DNA of 64,000 bases from Streptomyces sp. H27-H1. GTDB lineage: Bacteria > Actinomycetota > Actinomycetes > Streptomycetales > Streptomycetaceae. The notes beneath the pieces were generated by a model. The model was not told the origin of the DNA and ran no database searches. It was given only the letters and a program-made list of their open reading frames with translations. A program made the translations under genes and the position numbers. This document shows positions 17,649 to 25,823 of this stretch, piece after piece (the stretch's first letter is position 1; every line of letters begins with the position of its first letter). The stretch is from contig NZ_JAPNLJ010000005.1 of the NCBI RefSeq assembly GCF_026627445.1, forward strand, positions 186,001-250,000. Reading direction: 5' to 3'.

Positions 17649-18053
17649 ATGGACCTCACCGTTGTCGCGTACGTCATCTACCTGTTCATCAGCATCGGAC
17701 TCACCGTCTGGGTGGCCCGCACGCTCAGCCACAACGGCCGCGTCTTCATCGGCGACGTCCTCCAGGGGAACGAGAAGCTCGCGGACGCCGTCAACCAGCT
17801 CCTGGTGGTCGGCTTCTACCTCGTCAACATCGGCTTCGTGACCCTCTACCTGCGGTCGGGCGAGGAGATCACCGCGGCCCGCGGCCTCTTCGAGGCACTG
17901 TCGGTCAAGCTCGGCGTCGTGCTCCTGGTCCTCGGCTTCATGCACCTCGCGAACGTCTGGGTGCTGAGCAAGATGCGCCGCCGGGGAATCATGGAGCGCC
18001 AGCAGACCCCGCCGGTCGCCCCCCAGGGGTGGACCGCGCCCGCCGGGGTCTGA
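17649..18053 (+). CDS. Small membrane protein of TetR operon
   Basis: A 134-residue protein with three or four hydrophobic helices (VVAYVIYLFISIGLTVWVA, LLVVGFYLVNIGFVTLYL, VVLLVLGFMHLANVWVLS) and a short Pro-rich C-terminal tail. I do not recognise a characterised family. It is the first gene of a three-gene operon with a DCC-type thiol oxidoreductase and a TetR regulator, transcribed from a promoter flanked by two palindromic operators. A GGGG-rich ribosome binding site precedes the ATG at 17649. The thiol oxidoreductase neighbour hints at a redox or envelope task, but that is inference only. Confidence 0.88.
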   Translation: MDLTVVAYVIYLFISIGLTVWVARTLSHNGRVFIGDVLQGNEKLADAVNQLLVVGFYLVNIGFVTLYLRSGEEITAARGLFEALSVKLGVVLLVLGFMHLANVWVLSKMRRRGIMERQQTPPVAPQGWTAPAGV

Positions 18054-18059
18054 TCCCCC

Positions 18060-18476
18060 GTGACCACCACCGCTACCCGGCACCTGACGGTGCTCTACGA
18101 CGCGAACTGCCCGCTCTGCGTCCACATCCGGCACTGGCTGCTCGGCCAGCGCCGGCTGGTGCCGCTACGGCTCGTCCCCGCGGCCTCCTTCGAGGCGCAG
18201 CGGCGGTTCCCGCAGCTCGACCACGCCTCGACGCTGAAGGAGATCACCGTCATCTCCGACACCGGGCAGGTGTGGACCGGGACGGATGCCTTCATCGTCT
18301 GCCTGTGGGCGCTGGCCGAGCACCGGCCGAAGGCGAACTGGCTGGCCACCGCGGCCGGCCGGCCCTTCGCCAGGGCGGCCGTGTACACCGCCTCCACCTG
18401 GCGCGAAGCCGTGCGGGACGGCTCGGCGGACCTCGCGGAACCGGCCTGTGCCGACCATTGCTCCACGCCCCGATAG
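18060..18476 (+). CDS. DCC-family thiol-disulfide oxidoreductase-like protein (DUF393)
   Basis: A 138-residue protein of the DCC1/DUF393 family, which has a thioredoxin-like fold. LTVLYDANCPLCVHIRHWL contains the family D-x-x-CPLC motif at about residue 20. Downstream, VWTGTDAFIVCLWAL and the TASTWREAV region match the rest of the domain. The C-terminus has two extra cysteines (PACADHC). The GTG start at 18060 lies 7 bp after the previous stop, and the TetR gene follows after 11 bp, so it is the middle gene of an operon. The family is presumed to act in disulfide exchange; its partner is unknown, perhaps the adjacent membrane protein. Confidence 0.9.
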   Translation: MTTTATRHLTVLYDANCPLCVHIRHWLLGQRRLVPLRLVPAASFEAQRRFPQLDHASTLKEITVISDTGQVWTGTDAFIVCLWALAEHRPKANWLATAAGRPFARAAVYTASTWREAVRDGSADLAEPACADHCSTPR

Positions 18477-18487
18477 GCTCGTGCACC

Positions 18488-19243
18488 GTGACTGATCAGA
18501 AGGCTCCCAAGAGCGAACAGACCCGTACGCTCATCCTCGAAACCGCGCTCCGCCTCTTCCAGGAGCGCGGCTTCGACAAGACGACGATGCGTGGGATCGC
18601 CAAGGAGGCCGGAGTGTCGGTCGGCAACGCCTACTACTACTTCGAGTCGAAGGAACACCTGGTCCAGGGCTTCTACGACCGGATCGGCGCCGCCCACCTG
18701 GCGGCGGTCCGGCCGATCCTGGACCGGGAGGGCGATCTGCAGAAGCGGCTCGCGGGCGTACTGACCAGCTGGCTGGACATCGCGGCGCCGTACCACGAGT
18801 TCGCCTCGCAGTTCTTCAAGAACGCCGCGGACCCGGAGAGCCCGCTCAGCCCGTTCTCCCCGGAGTCGGAGTCGGCACGCAAGCAGGCGATCGACATGCA
18901 CCGCGAGGTGCTGGCCGGGGCGAAGACGAAGGTCCCCGAGGAGCTGGCCGACGTACTGCCGGAGCTGATGTGGCTCTCGCAGATGGGCCTGGTCCTCTAC
19001 TGGGTCTTCGACCGTTCTCCGAACAGCGAGAAGACCCGGCGGCTCGCCGACCGCGGCGCGCAGCTGACGACCAGGGGCATCGTCCTGGCCCGGTTCCGCG
19101 TACTGCGGCCGCTGGTGCGGGAGGTGCACGAGCTGTTCGCGGACTTCCTGCCGGGGATGGCGCAGAGCGCCGTGTCCCGGCCGGGCCGCAAGCGGGCCTC
19201 GGACCCGGACCCGGCCGCGGACCCCGGTTCTACAGCCAGTTGA
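18488..19243 (+). CDS. TetR-family transcriptional regulator
   Basis: A 251-residue TetR repressor. The N-terminal helix-turn-helix is standard: TRTLILETALRLFQERGFDKTTMRGIAKEAGVSVGNAYYYFESKEHL, residues about 12-58. The C-terminal ligand-binding domain is helical and unusually long for the family, with an Asp/Pro/Ser tail. The GTG at 18488 lies 11 bp after the DUF393 gene. It is the last gene of the operon, and two perfect TTGAAC-N2-GTTCAA palindromes flank the operon promoter, so it probably represses its own operon. Its 3' end overlaps the convergent solute-binding-protein gene by 14 bp. The inducer is unknown. Confidence 0.94.
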   Translation: MTDQKAPKSEQTRTLILETALRLFQERGFDKTTMRGIAKEAGVSVGNAYYYFESKEHLVQGFYDRIGAAHLAAVRPILDREGDLQKRLAGVLTSWLDIAAPYHEFASQFFKNAADPESPLSPFSPESESARKQAIDMHREVLAGAKTKVPEELADVLPELMWLSQMGLVLYWVFDRSPNSEKTRRLADRGAQLTTRGIVLARFRVLRPLVREVHELFADFLPGMAQSAVSRPGRKRASDPDPAADPGSTAS

Positions 19244-20789
19244 GTTCCCACAGGCGCCACACGCCGGTGCCGTCCGAGAGGTGCTGCCCGCCGGTGACGC
19301 CCTCGCGCGACATCACGTAGTCCTTCTTCTGCCAGAGCGGGAGCATCGGGACCTGCTGCGCGACCAGCTTCTGAAGGTCGCGGAAGTCGTTGGCGGCGGC
19401 GCCGCGGTCCGAGAAGGACTGGGTGCGGGTGATGAGGTCGTCGACGGCCTTGTCGGTGTAGCCGTTGTTCATCGAGGAGTCGGCGCCGACGAGCGGGGCG
19501 AGGAAGTTGTCCGGGTCCGGGAAGTCGGCGATCCAGCCGATGGTGTAGGCGTCGAACTCGCCCGCCGCGTAGGCCTTCTGGAAGTCGCTCCACTTCTCGA
19601 CCGGCTTGACGGTCACATGGAACAGCCCGGTCAGCTCCAGCTGCCTCTTGAGCTCCTCCGCCTCGGCCACGGTCGCGCCGCGCGCGTTGACCCCGAGGGT
19701 GAGGGAGACCGCGGTGTTGATCCCGGCGTCCTTGAGCAGCTTCTTCGCGGTGAGGCCGTTCGGCGAGGGCCACGCGTCGAAGAACGGCGTGCTGTGGGCG
19801 GCGATGCCCGCCGGAACGAGCGAGTAGAGCGGGGTGACGGTGCCCTTGTAGATGTCCCCGGCGAGCTTGGCGCGGTCCAGGACGGCGGCCACGGCCTGCC
19901 GGATGGCGGGCTGGGCCACCGGGGAGCCGGGGCGGAGGTTGAAGACCATGCTGCGGATCTCCGTACCGCCCGAGGCCTGGTACCGGGTGTCCTCCATGCC
20001 GGGGTTCAGGCCGGCCAGGACCGCGGGAGGCATGTCGCGGTGGGCGACGTCGATCCCGTGGTCGGCCCAGGCCTGCTCCAGCTGCGCGGAGTCCTTGAAG
20101 TACCGCACGGTGACGGCGCTGTCGGAGATCTTGCCCTGGCCCTTGTACGAGGAGTTGGGCTCGAGCTCGGCGCTCTCACCGGCCTTGTAGTCCTCGAGGG
20201 TGAAGGGGCCGGAGCCGTCGACCTTCTCGTCCTCGCGCAGGCCCTTGGCCGGGTACTTGCCCTTGTCCACGATCGAGGCGGCGCCCGTCGCGATCTTGAA
20301 CGGGAAGGTGGCGTCCCCGGCGGAGAGGTTGAAGGTGACGGTGCGGCCCTCGGCCTTGACCGACTCCAGGGTGTTGAACAGCGGCCCCGGACCCTGGTCG
20401 GAGTTGATCGCCTTGATCCGGTCGAAGGAGTACTTGACGTCCTCGGCGGTGACCTGGCGGCCGGAGGAGAACTTCACGTCCGGGCGCAGCTCGCACTGGT
20501 AGGTGGTGAGCTTGTCCCCGATGAAGTTGCAGGTGGAGGCCGCGTCGGGGACCGGGGCGTCCGAGCCGGGCTTGATGGTCAGCAGCGACTGGTAGACGTT
20601 GCTGAACAGGGCCCAGGAACCGGCGTCGTACGCCCCGGCGGGGTCGAGGGAGGAGACCACGTCGCTCGTTCCGACCCGGACCGTCTTCCCGCCGCCGACA
20701 CCCTGCGGCAGCAACTGCCAGGTGCCGACGCCGACCACGCCGAGGACCAGCCCGGCCGCGATGACTTTCGAGCGGACAGACCGCAACAT
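19230..20789 (-). CDS. ABC transporter substrate-binding protein family 5, orphan
   Basis: A 519-residue extracytoplasmic peptide/nickel-type (family 5, SBP_bac_5) binding protein. Recognisable parts are VRVGTSDVVSSLDPAGAYDAGSW at the mature N-terminus, then ELRPDVKFSSGRQVTAEDVKYSFDRI, VFNLRPGSPVAQPAIRQAVAAVLDR and YTIGWIADFPDPDNFL. The N-terminus is a single hydrophobic helix without a lipobox Cys (VIAAGLVLGVVGVGTWQLLP), so it looks membrane-anchored rather than a lipoprotein. The ATG at 20789 is preferred for its GGAG box; a GTG at 20801 is an alternative. No permease or ATPase gene adjoins it, so its transporter partner is elsewhere or it acts as a sensor. Confidence 0.93.
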   Translation of the reverse strand: MLRSVRSKVIAAGLVLGVVGVGTWQLLPQGVGGGKTVRVGTSDVVSSLDPAGAYDAGSWALFSNVYQSLLTIKPGSDAPVPDAASTCNFIGDKLTTYQCELRPDVKFSSGRQVTAEDVKYSFDRIKAINSDQGPGPLFNTLESVKAEGRTVTFNLSAGDATFPFKIATGAASIVDKGKYPAKGLREDEKVDGSGPFTLEDYKAGESAELEPNSSYKGQGKISDSAVTVRYFKDSAQLEQAWADHGIDVAHRDMPPAVLAGLNPGMEDTRYQASGGTEIRSMVFNLRPGSPVAQPAIRQAVAAVLDRAKLAGDIYKGTVTPLYSLVPAGIAAHSTPFFDAWPSPNGLTAKKLLKDAGINTAVSLTLGVNARGATVAEAEELKRQLELTGLFHVTVKPVEKWSDFQKAYAAGEFDAYTIGWIADFPDPDNFLAPLVGADSSMNNGYTDKAVDDLITRTQSFSDRGAAANDFRDLQKLVAQQVPMLPLWQKKDYVMSREGVTGGQHLSDGTGVWRLWELNWL

Positions 20790-20917
20790 CCTTGACTCCA
20801 CCCCATGTGGCCGCGCACCGCTGCGCGAGACCAGTTATCCGATTATCGGTCATCCCATCATGGAATTTCGGCCTCGGGAAGGCCGATTAACGGTGTGTCA
20901 TTGGCGGTTCGGGCGGT

Positions 20918-22342
20918 TCAGGCCTGATATGAGGCGAGTTCGACGACTGTGATGTCCGACGGCGCGCCGACCCGGACCGGCGGCCCCCAGGCGCCTGCGC
21001 CCCGCGAGACGTACAGCTGGGTGTCCCCGTAGCGCTCCAGTCCGGCGACGGTGGGATTGGCGAGCTCGGCGACGTACTCGCCGGGCCAGAGCTGGCCCCC
21101 GTGGGTGTGGCCTGACAGCTGGAGGTCGACCCCGTGCCGGACGGCCTCGTCGATGACCACCGGCTGGTGGGCGAGGAGTACGGCGCTGCGGGAGCGGTCC
21201 CGGTCGCCCAGGGCCGCCTGGAAGTCGGGGCCCTGGCCCTCGCTCTCGCCCGCGATGTCGTTGACCCCGGCGAGGTCGAAGTACGGGAGCGGGCGGCGGG
21301 CGTTCTCCAGCGGGGTGAGCCCGAGCTCGCGGACGTGGTCGACCCACTGCTGGGCGCCGGAGAAGTACTCGTGGTTGCCCGTCACGAAGTACGAGCCGTG
21401 GCGGGCGCGCAGGCCGCGGAGCGGCTCGGCGGCGGGGCCGAGGTCTTCGACGCTGCCGTCGACCAGGTCGCCCACGACGGCGATGAGGTCGGGCTGCGTG
21501 CGGTTGATGGTGTCGACGATGCGCGTGGTGTGGGCGCGGCCGAGGATGGGGCCGAGGTGGATGTCGCTGACCACGGCGATGCGGAAGCCGTGGGCCGCCC
21601 GGGGCAGCTTCGCGAGGGGGACCTGGACCCTTTTCACGCGCGGGCCGCGCAGGACGCCGTACGTGCCGTAGCCGACGGTGCCGACCGTCGCGGCGGCGGC
21701 CGTCCCGGCAACGACGCGTGCGAAGCGCCGGCGGCTGACGCCGCTCCCGGCGGCGCCGGGCCCCGTGGTCCGTGCCCCGGTTTCGGGATCGCGCGGGGCG
21801 TCCGCGTCGGACCCCGGTCCGGCGGAGGCCGCGGGTTCGGCCGTGAGCCCGGCCACTGCCGCGAGGGTGGCCTGCGGGGCGGTCGCCCTGCCCGCTCCCG
21901 CGCGCCGCGCCGGAGCGTGGGGCTCCGCCGCAAACTCCGTGGGGTCCGGGCCGGAGGCGGGCACGAGCAGGGGCTCCGCTCCGGGCGCGGCGGGGCCGTC
22001 GGCCCCGGTGCGCCGGGCCGCCGCGTCCGACCGGCGGAGCCACAGCGCCCGCACGGGCTCCGCCACCAGCATCGCCAGGGAGAGGTAGAGCAGGACGGCC
22101 AGCCAGAGGTAGCCCGGCCAGGCGACCGTGCGCTCCAGCCAGAAGGGGGCGCCCGCGCGGCCCGCGACGAGGGCGGCCACGGACAGCAGCGGGAGCGCGA
22201 AGGCCAGGGCGGTGCCCGCCCGGCGGATCCGGCCGCCCGGGGCGGTGGTGTCGCGGATCAGGCGGATCCAGAGCCAGCGGTGCACCAGGACCAGGAGGGC
22301 CAGTACCAGCAGCACCCCGGCCACGACGAGGAGGATCGTCAC
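20918..22342 (-). CDS. Membrane-anchored metallophosphoesterase
   Basis: A 474-residue calcineurin-like phosphoesterase of the YkuE/YaeI type. Three N-terminal transmembrane helices and a long Ala/Pro-rich disordered region come first. A TAT-like RRRFARVVAG segment near residue 205 precedes the enzyme domain. The metal-binding motifs are complete: SDIHLG, GDLVDGS, GNHEY, LLAHQPVV and SGHTHGGQ. Such proteins hydrolyse UDP-sugar or phospholipid-type phosphodiesters at the membrane; the substrate here is unknown. The GTG start at 22342 overlaps the stop of the upstream SCO4848-family gene (GTGA), so the two are co-translated. Confidence 0.94.
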   Translation of the reverse strand: MTILLVVAGVLLVLALLVLVHRWLWIRLIRDTTAPGGRIRRAGTALAFALPLLSVAALVAGRAGAPFWLERTVAWPGYLWLAVLLYLSLAMLVAEPVRALWLRRSDAAARRTGADGPAAPGAEPLLVPASGPDPTEFAAEPHAPARRAGAGRATAPQATLAAVAGLTAEPAASAGPGSDADAPRDPETGARTTGPGAAGSGVSRRRFARVVAGTAAAATVGTVGYGTYGVLRGPRVKRVQVPLAKLPRAAHGFRIAVVSDIHLGPILGRAHTTRIVDTINRTQPDLIAVVGDLVDGSVEDLGPAAEPLRGLRARHGSYFVTGNHEYFSGAQQWVDHVRELGLTPLENARRPLPYFDLAGVNDIAGESEGQGPDFQAALGDRDRSRSAVLLAHQPVVIDEAVRHGVDLQLSGHTHGGQLWPGEYVAELANPTVAGLERYGDTQLYVSRGAGAWGPPVRVGAPSDITVVELASYQA

Positions 22343-22599
22343 GCTCCCGCCTCCGTACGTGATTCACGCCGCAGAGCCCGCACTCCGCGCAACCCGATCA
22401 CTCCGACGGCCGTCCCCAGGAGAAAGGAAGCCACCGCCAGGAGAAGGTGGACCCAGAAGTAACCGGTCGGGTCTCCCGCGTCGTCGAAGGCCAGACCGCT
22501 GCCGTCCTTCAACAGGTTCCGGACGAAAGACACCCAGATGAACCAGCTCCACACCCCGAAGGCGAGCAGGAACCAGGAAGCGGTGCGGCTGAGTCTCAT
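22339..22599 (-). CDS. SCO4848-family membrane protein
   Basis: An 86-residue protein with two transmembrane helices (TASWFLLAFGVWSWFIWVSFV and GYFWVHLLLAVASFLLGTAVGVIGLRGV) and a conserved central stretch (RNLLKDGSGLAFDDAGDPTGYFWVH). It belongs to the actinobacterial family named after S. coelicolor SCO4848; no function is known. The ATG at 22599 is chosen because the family begins with RLSRTASWFLLAFG. The stop overlaps the start of the metallophosphoesterase gene. The upstream region is shared with the divergent D,D-carboxypeptidase gene, about 120 bp away. Confidence 0.93.
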   Translation of the reverse strand: MRLSRTASWFLLAFGVWSWFIWVSFVRNLLKDGSGLAFDDAGDPTGYFWVHLLLAVASFLLGTAVGVIGLRGVRALRRESRTEAGA

Positions 22600-22720
22600 G
22601 GGTTCAGTATCGGTTTCGTCCCCAGGACGGACACGCCGGGGTGGGCTGTCCCGGCGGTGGTTGCGGCGGGTTGGCCGGTCCGTGACGCTAAGCACAGCAT
22701 CGGGATGTACTTTCACCTGC

Positions 22721-23980
22721 GTGTCTGCCAAGAAGACCGCGTTGACGGTCCTTTCCGCCGCACTGCCCGCTCTGCTGGTCCCGGCGCTGCTGGCCTCGCC
22801 GGCGTACGCCGCGCCGTCACCGACGCCGCCCGCTGACGGGAAGGGACAGCCGCCCAAGGCGCCCAAGGCGCCCGCGCCGCCCGCGTCGATGTCGACGGTC
22901 GGCGGCGCTTCGCTCGGACAGCCCGGTACGCAGGTCAGCCTGCTGCCCGGCGCGCCGGCGCTACCCACGAGCCTGACGGGCCGTTCGTGGATCGTGGCCG
23001 ACGCCGAGACCGGCGAGGTCCTCGCCTCGCACAACGCGCACTGGCGGCTCCCCCCGGCCTCGACCATGAAGATGCTCTTCGCCGACACCGTGCTGCCGGG
23101 CCTGCCCAAGGAGCAGCTCCACAAGGTCACCGAGCAGGAGCTGTCCGGGGTCGGCTCCGGCTCCAGCCTGGTGGGCATCAAGGAGGACGCCGAGTACAGC
23201 GTCCACGACCTGTGGCTCGGGGTGTTCCTGCGCTCCGGGAACGACGCCGTGCATGTCCTTTCGGCCATGAACGGCGGCGTCGAGAAGACCGTCAAGGACA
23301 TGCAGTCGCACGCCGAGGAGCTCCAGGCCCTCGACACGCACGTGGTGTCCCCGGACGGCTACGACGCTCCGGGCCAGGTCTCCAGTGCCTACGACCTCAC
23401 CCTCATCGCCCGCTCCGGACTGCAGAAGCAGGACTTCCGGGAGTACTGCGGCACGGCCAGCGCGAAGTTCCCCGGCCGGCAGGACGCGGGGAAGCCGCGC
23501 GAGACCTTCGAGATCCAGAACACCAACCGGCTGATGACCGGCGCCGGCGGACTGCCCCCCTACAAGGGGATCGCCGGGGTGAAGAACGGCAACACCACGA
23601 TGGCCGGCTCCACCTTCACCGGCGCCGCCCAGCAGGGCAACAAGAAGCTGCTGGTCACGGTGATGAACCCGGGGACCGGGGGCGTCAACTCCGTGTACGA
23701 GGAGACCGCCGACCTGCTCGACTGGGGCTTCGCGGCGGTGGGCAAGGTCAAGCCGGTGGGTGAGCTGGTGCCGCCCAAGAGCGCGGACACCTCATCCCTC
23801 GGCTCCCCGGCCCAGTCCCACGAGAACAACCCGTCGGCGTCCGGCGCCGACTCCGGCGGCGGCGTGGGCACCGCCTTCGGCGTGGCGGGCGGGGTGCTGG
23901 CCGTGGTGGCCGGCGGGGCCTACGCGGTCAACCGGCGCTGGCCGCAGGGGCGCGGCCGCCGGGCTCGCGGCCGGGCGTAG
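22721..23980 (+). CDS. D-alanyl-D-alanine carboxypeptidase (low-molecular-mass PBP)
   Basis: A 419-residue secreted S11-type peptidase that trims the terminal D-Ala from peptidoglycan stem peptides. After a signal peptide (LTVLSAALPALLVPALLASPAYA) and a Pro-rich linker come the three active-site motifs. The SxxK motif is in PPASTMKMLF, and the SxN motif is in FLRSGNDAVH. The third motif reads KNG (GVKNGNTTMAG) where most family members have KTG. A C-terminal hydrophobic helix and Arg-rich tail anchor it to the membrane. The GTG at 22721 directly precedes the signal peptide; longer N-terminal extensions are not plausible. Its last 53 bases overlap the convergent YihY-like gene. Confidence 0.94.
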   Translation: MSAKKTALTVLSAALPALLVPALLASPAYAAPSPTPPADGKGQPPKAPKAPAPPASMSTVGGASLGQPGTQVSLLPGAPALPTSLTGRSWIVADAETGEVLASHNAHWRLPPASTMKMLFADTVLPGLPKEQLHKVTEQELSGVGSGSSLVGIKEDAEYSVHDLWLGVFLRSGNDAVHVLSAMNGGVEKTVKDMQSHAEELQALDTHVVSPDGYDAPGQVSSAYDLTLIARSGLQKQDFREYCGTASAKFPGRQDAGKPRETFEIQNTNRLMTGAGGLPPYKGIAGVKNGNTTMAGSTFTGAAQQGNKKLLVTVMNPGTGGVNSVYEETADLLDWGFAAVGKVKPVGELVPPKSADTSSLGSPAQSHENNPSASGADSGGGVGTAFGVAGGVLAVVAGGAYAVNRRWPQGRGRRARGRA

Positions 23981-24938
23981 CGGAGCCTGCGGGGTCCGGG
24001 GTCGGGTCCGGGTCCGGGGCGGGCTCCGGGTCGGAGCCGGGCTCCGCGTCCGGGTCCGGTTCCGGGTCCTCCACGCCGTCCCCGTCCGCGTCGTCGCGGC
24101 TCGCGGTCCACGCCGCGCAGAACAGCAGCAGCTTCGCCGTCAGGTTGATCCAGATCAGCAGCGCGATCGGCACGCCGAAGGCCCCGTACATGCTCTTCGT
24201 GGCGACCTCCCGCATGTAGCCGCTGAGCAGCAGCTTCAGCAGCTCGAAGCCGGCCGCGCCGAGGAGGGCCGCCTCGATCAGGCGGCGGCGGGGCGGCTCG
24301 ACGCCCGGGAGCAGGGTCAGTACGTAGAGCAGGAGGAGGAAGGCGGCCAGCACTCCGACGAGGAAGGCCCCACCCCGCAGCAGGCCGCCGCCCGCGCCCT
24401 CGCGCGGTACGCCCAGCCAGTCCCCGGCCTTGCCGACGGCGCTGGAGCCGAAGACCGAGGCGGCGGCCGAGCACACGCCGACGCCGCCGAGGCCGATGAG
24501 GACCAGCGCGTCCTTGCCCTTGCGGACGATGGGGTTGCCCTGGTCGTCGTCGTCCTTGTCCCACACCGCCCGCAGGCAGTCCCGCATCGAGCCGACCCAG
24601 CCGATGCCGGTGAAGAGGAGCAGGCCGGCGGCGACCAGCCCGACCGTGCCGGCGTTGGCGACGAGGGCGTTGATGTCCAGCTGGTCGGAGATGCCGGGGA
24701 CCTGCTCGGCGAGGTTCTTCTGGAGCCGGTCGAGCTGGTCCTGGGTGAGCAGTCCGGCGCCGATCGCGGCGGCCACGGTGATCAGCGGAAAGAGCGCGAG
24801 GAAGCTGATGAAGGTGATGGCAGCGGCGAGGCGGCTCCAGTGCACGCGGTCGAGCCGCTCGTACGAACGCCACAGGTGCGTCCGCATCAGGGCGGACACA
24901 AGGGACCCGATCAGCGGGAGTTTCGTCAGCCAGTCCAT
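23928..24938 (-). CDS. YihY/virulence factor BrkB family membrane protein
   Basis: A 336-residue inner-membrane protein of the YihY/BrkB family. About six transmembrane helices span residues 35-265. Family features include AAAITFISFLALFPLITVAAA, the LLLFTGIGWVGSMRDCLRAVWD segment and YGAFGVPIALLIWINLTAKLLLF. The last 50 residues are an acidic Asp/Pro/Gly run followed by a basic tail, encoded partly on the strand opposite the carboxypeptidase C-terminus. The ATG at 24938 fits the family N-terminus. The family function is uncertain; an older assignment as ribonuclease BN was incorrect, so only 'membrane protein' is safe. Confidence 0.92.
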   Translation of the reverse strand: MDWLTKLPLIGSLVSALMRTHLWRSYERLDRVHWSRLAAAITFISFLALFPLITVAAAIGAGLLTQDQLDRLQKNLAEQVPGISDQLDINALVANAGTVGLVAAGLLLFTGIGWVGSMRDCLRAVWDKDDDDQGNPIVRKGKDALVLIGLGGVGVCSAAASVFGSSAVGKAGDWLGVPREGAGGGLLRGGAFLVGVLAAFLLLLYVLTLLPGVEPPRRRLIEAALLGAAGFELLKLLLSGYMREVATKSMYGAFGVPIALLIWINLTAKLLLFCAAWTASRDDADGDGVEDPEPDPDAEPGSDPEPAPDPDPTPDPAGSATPGREPGGRAPAASAG

Positions 24939-25083
24939 ACGGTCACCGTAAATGAGCTGTCGTAAATAGCCGGGATTGCCGCTTGCGGGGACTACGGTCG
25001 TCGATTGTGACTTTTCGCCCGACGGCTCGGCCGTTCCATGCCCTGGTCCTGCGAAGGATCAGCTTCCGGCTCCGGTTCCTGCG

Positions 25084-25695
25084 TCAGGAACGGCGTACGG
25101 TCGCCTCGCCGGCGCCGGCCGGCGCACTGCTGTCGGTGACCGAGCCGAGCTGCGCCGGCACACCGCTCGCGCCGCTGCCGAACGGATACTCCCGCAGCTT
25201 GCGCCAGACCCCGTCCGAGCCCTGCTCGTAGAGGGCGAAGCCGGAGCAGATCCACTCGGCCGCGTAGTCCGCGAGCTCGCTGTACGCCCGGTCCATCGCC
25301 TCCTCGGAGATCCCGTGGGCGACCGTGACGTGCGGGTGGTACGGGAACGAGAGTTCCCGGTCGAGCGGCCCCTTCGGGTCGCGGACCTGGCCCTGGAGCC
25401 GGGTGCAGTCGGGACCGCCCTCGACGACCTGGACGAAGACCACCGGCGAGAGGGGACGGAAGGTGCCCGTGCCGGTCAGCCGCATCGCGAAGGAGCGGCC
25501 GGCGGCCGCGACCGCGGCCAGGTGGGCGCGGACAGCGGGAAGCCGGTCCGCGGCCACCTCGGTCGGCGGTACGAGGGTGACGTGCGTGGGAATGCCGTGC
25601 GCGGCGACGTCCCCGAAGCCGGCTCGCAGCTCTTGGAGGCTGCTGCCGTACGGCTCCGGGACCGCGATCGAAACGCCGAGCGTTACGGTCCCCAC
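25084..25695 (-). CDS. 2'-5' RNA ligase / cyclic phosphodiesterase-like protein
   Basis: A 203-residue 2H-phosphoesterase-fold protein. The two catalytic H-x-T motifs are HVTLVPP (about residue 38) and HVTVAHG (about residue 122), separated as usual for the LigT/CPDase superfamily. The central strand GRSFAMRLTGTGTFRP is also characteristic. The GTG at 25695 has a GGAGGAG box 7 nt upstream and starts just before GTVTLGVSIAVPEP; an upstream start at 25806 would run into the trpS-proximal intergenic hairpin. In vivo substrates of bacterial members are unclear (2',3'-cyclic phosphates or 2'-5' linkages). It lies immediately downstream of trpS. Confidence 0.9.
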   Translation of the reverse strand: MGTVTLGVSIAVPEPYGSSLQELRAGFGDVAAHGIPTHVTLVPPTEVAADRLPAVRAHLAAVAAAGRSFAMRLTGTGTFRPLSPVVFVQVVEGGPDCTRLQGQVRDPKGPLDRELSFPYHPHVTVAHGISEEAMDRAYSELADYAAEWICSGFALYEQGSDGVWRKLREYPFGSGASGVPAQLGSVTDSSAPAGAGEATVRRS

Positions 25696-25752
25696 GTGTC
25701 TCTCCTCCGCCTGTAGTCCTGTGCGTCGTCTGTGCGCGGCGTGTGCGCCGCG

Positions 25753-25785
25753 CGGGTGCTGCCGCCCCAGTGTGGCGGCAGCACC
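25753..25785 (-). terminator. trpS terminator hairpin
   Basis: A perfect 13-bp stem (GGGTGCTGCCGCC and its complement) with a 7-nt loop, about 40 bp beyond the trpS stop on the minus strand and before the RNA ligase-like gene. Confidence 0.75.
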
Positions 25786-25823
25786 CCCCAGATCGCCAGG
25801 GCCCACTTTCTCTTCGGTGCCCG

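Noticed and set aside
23001..24000. Extra gene in the dac/YihY overlap
   Set aside because: The 53-bp overlap is explained by the two C-termini; no third frame has start and family support.
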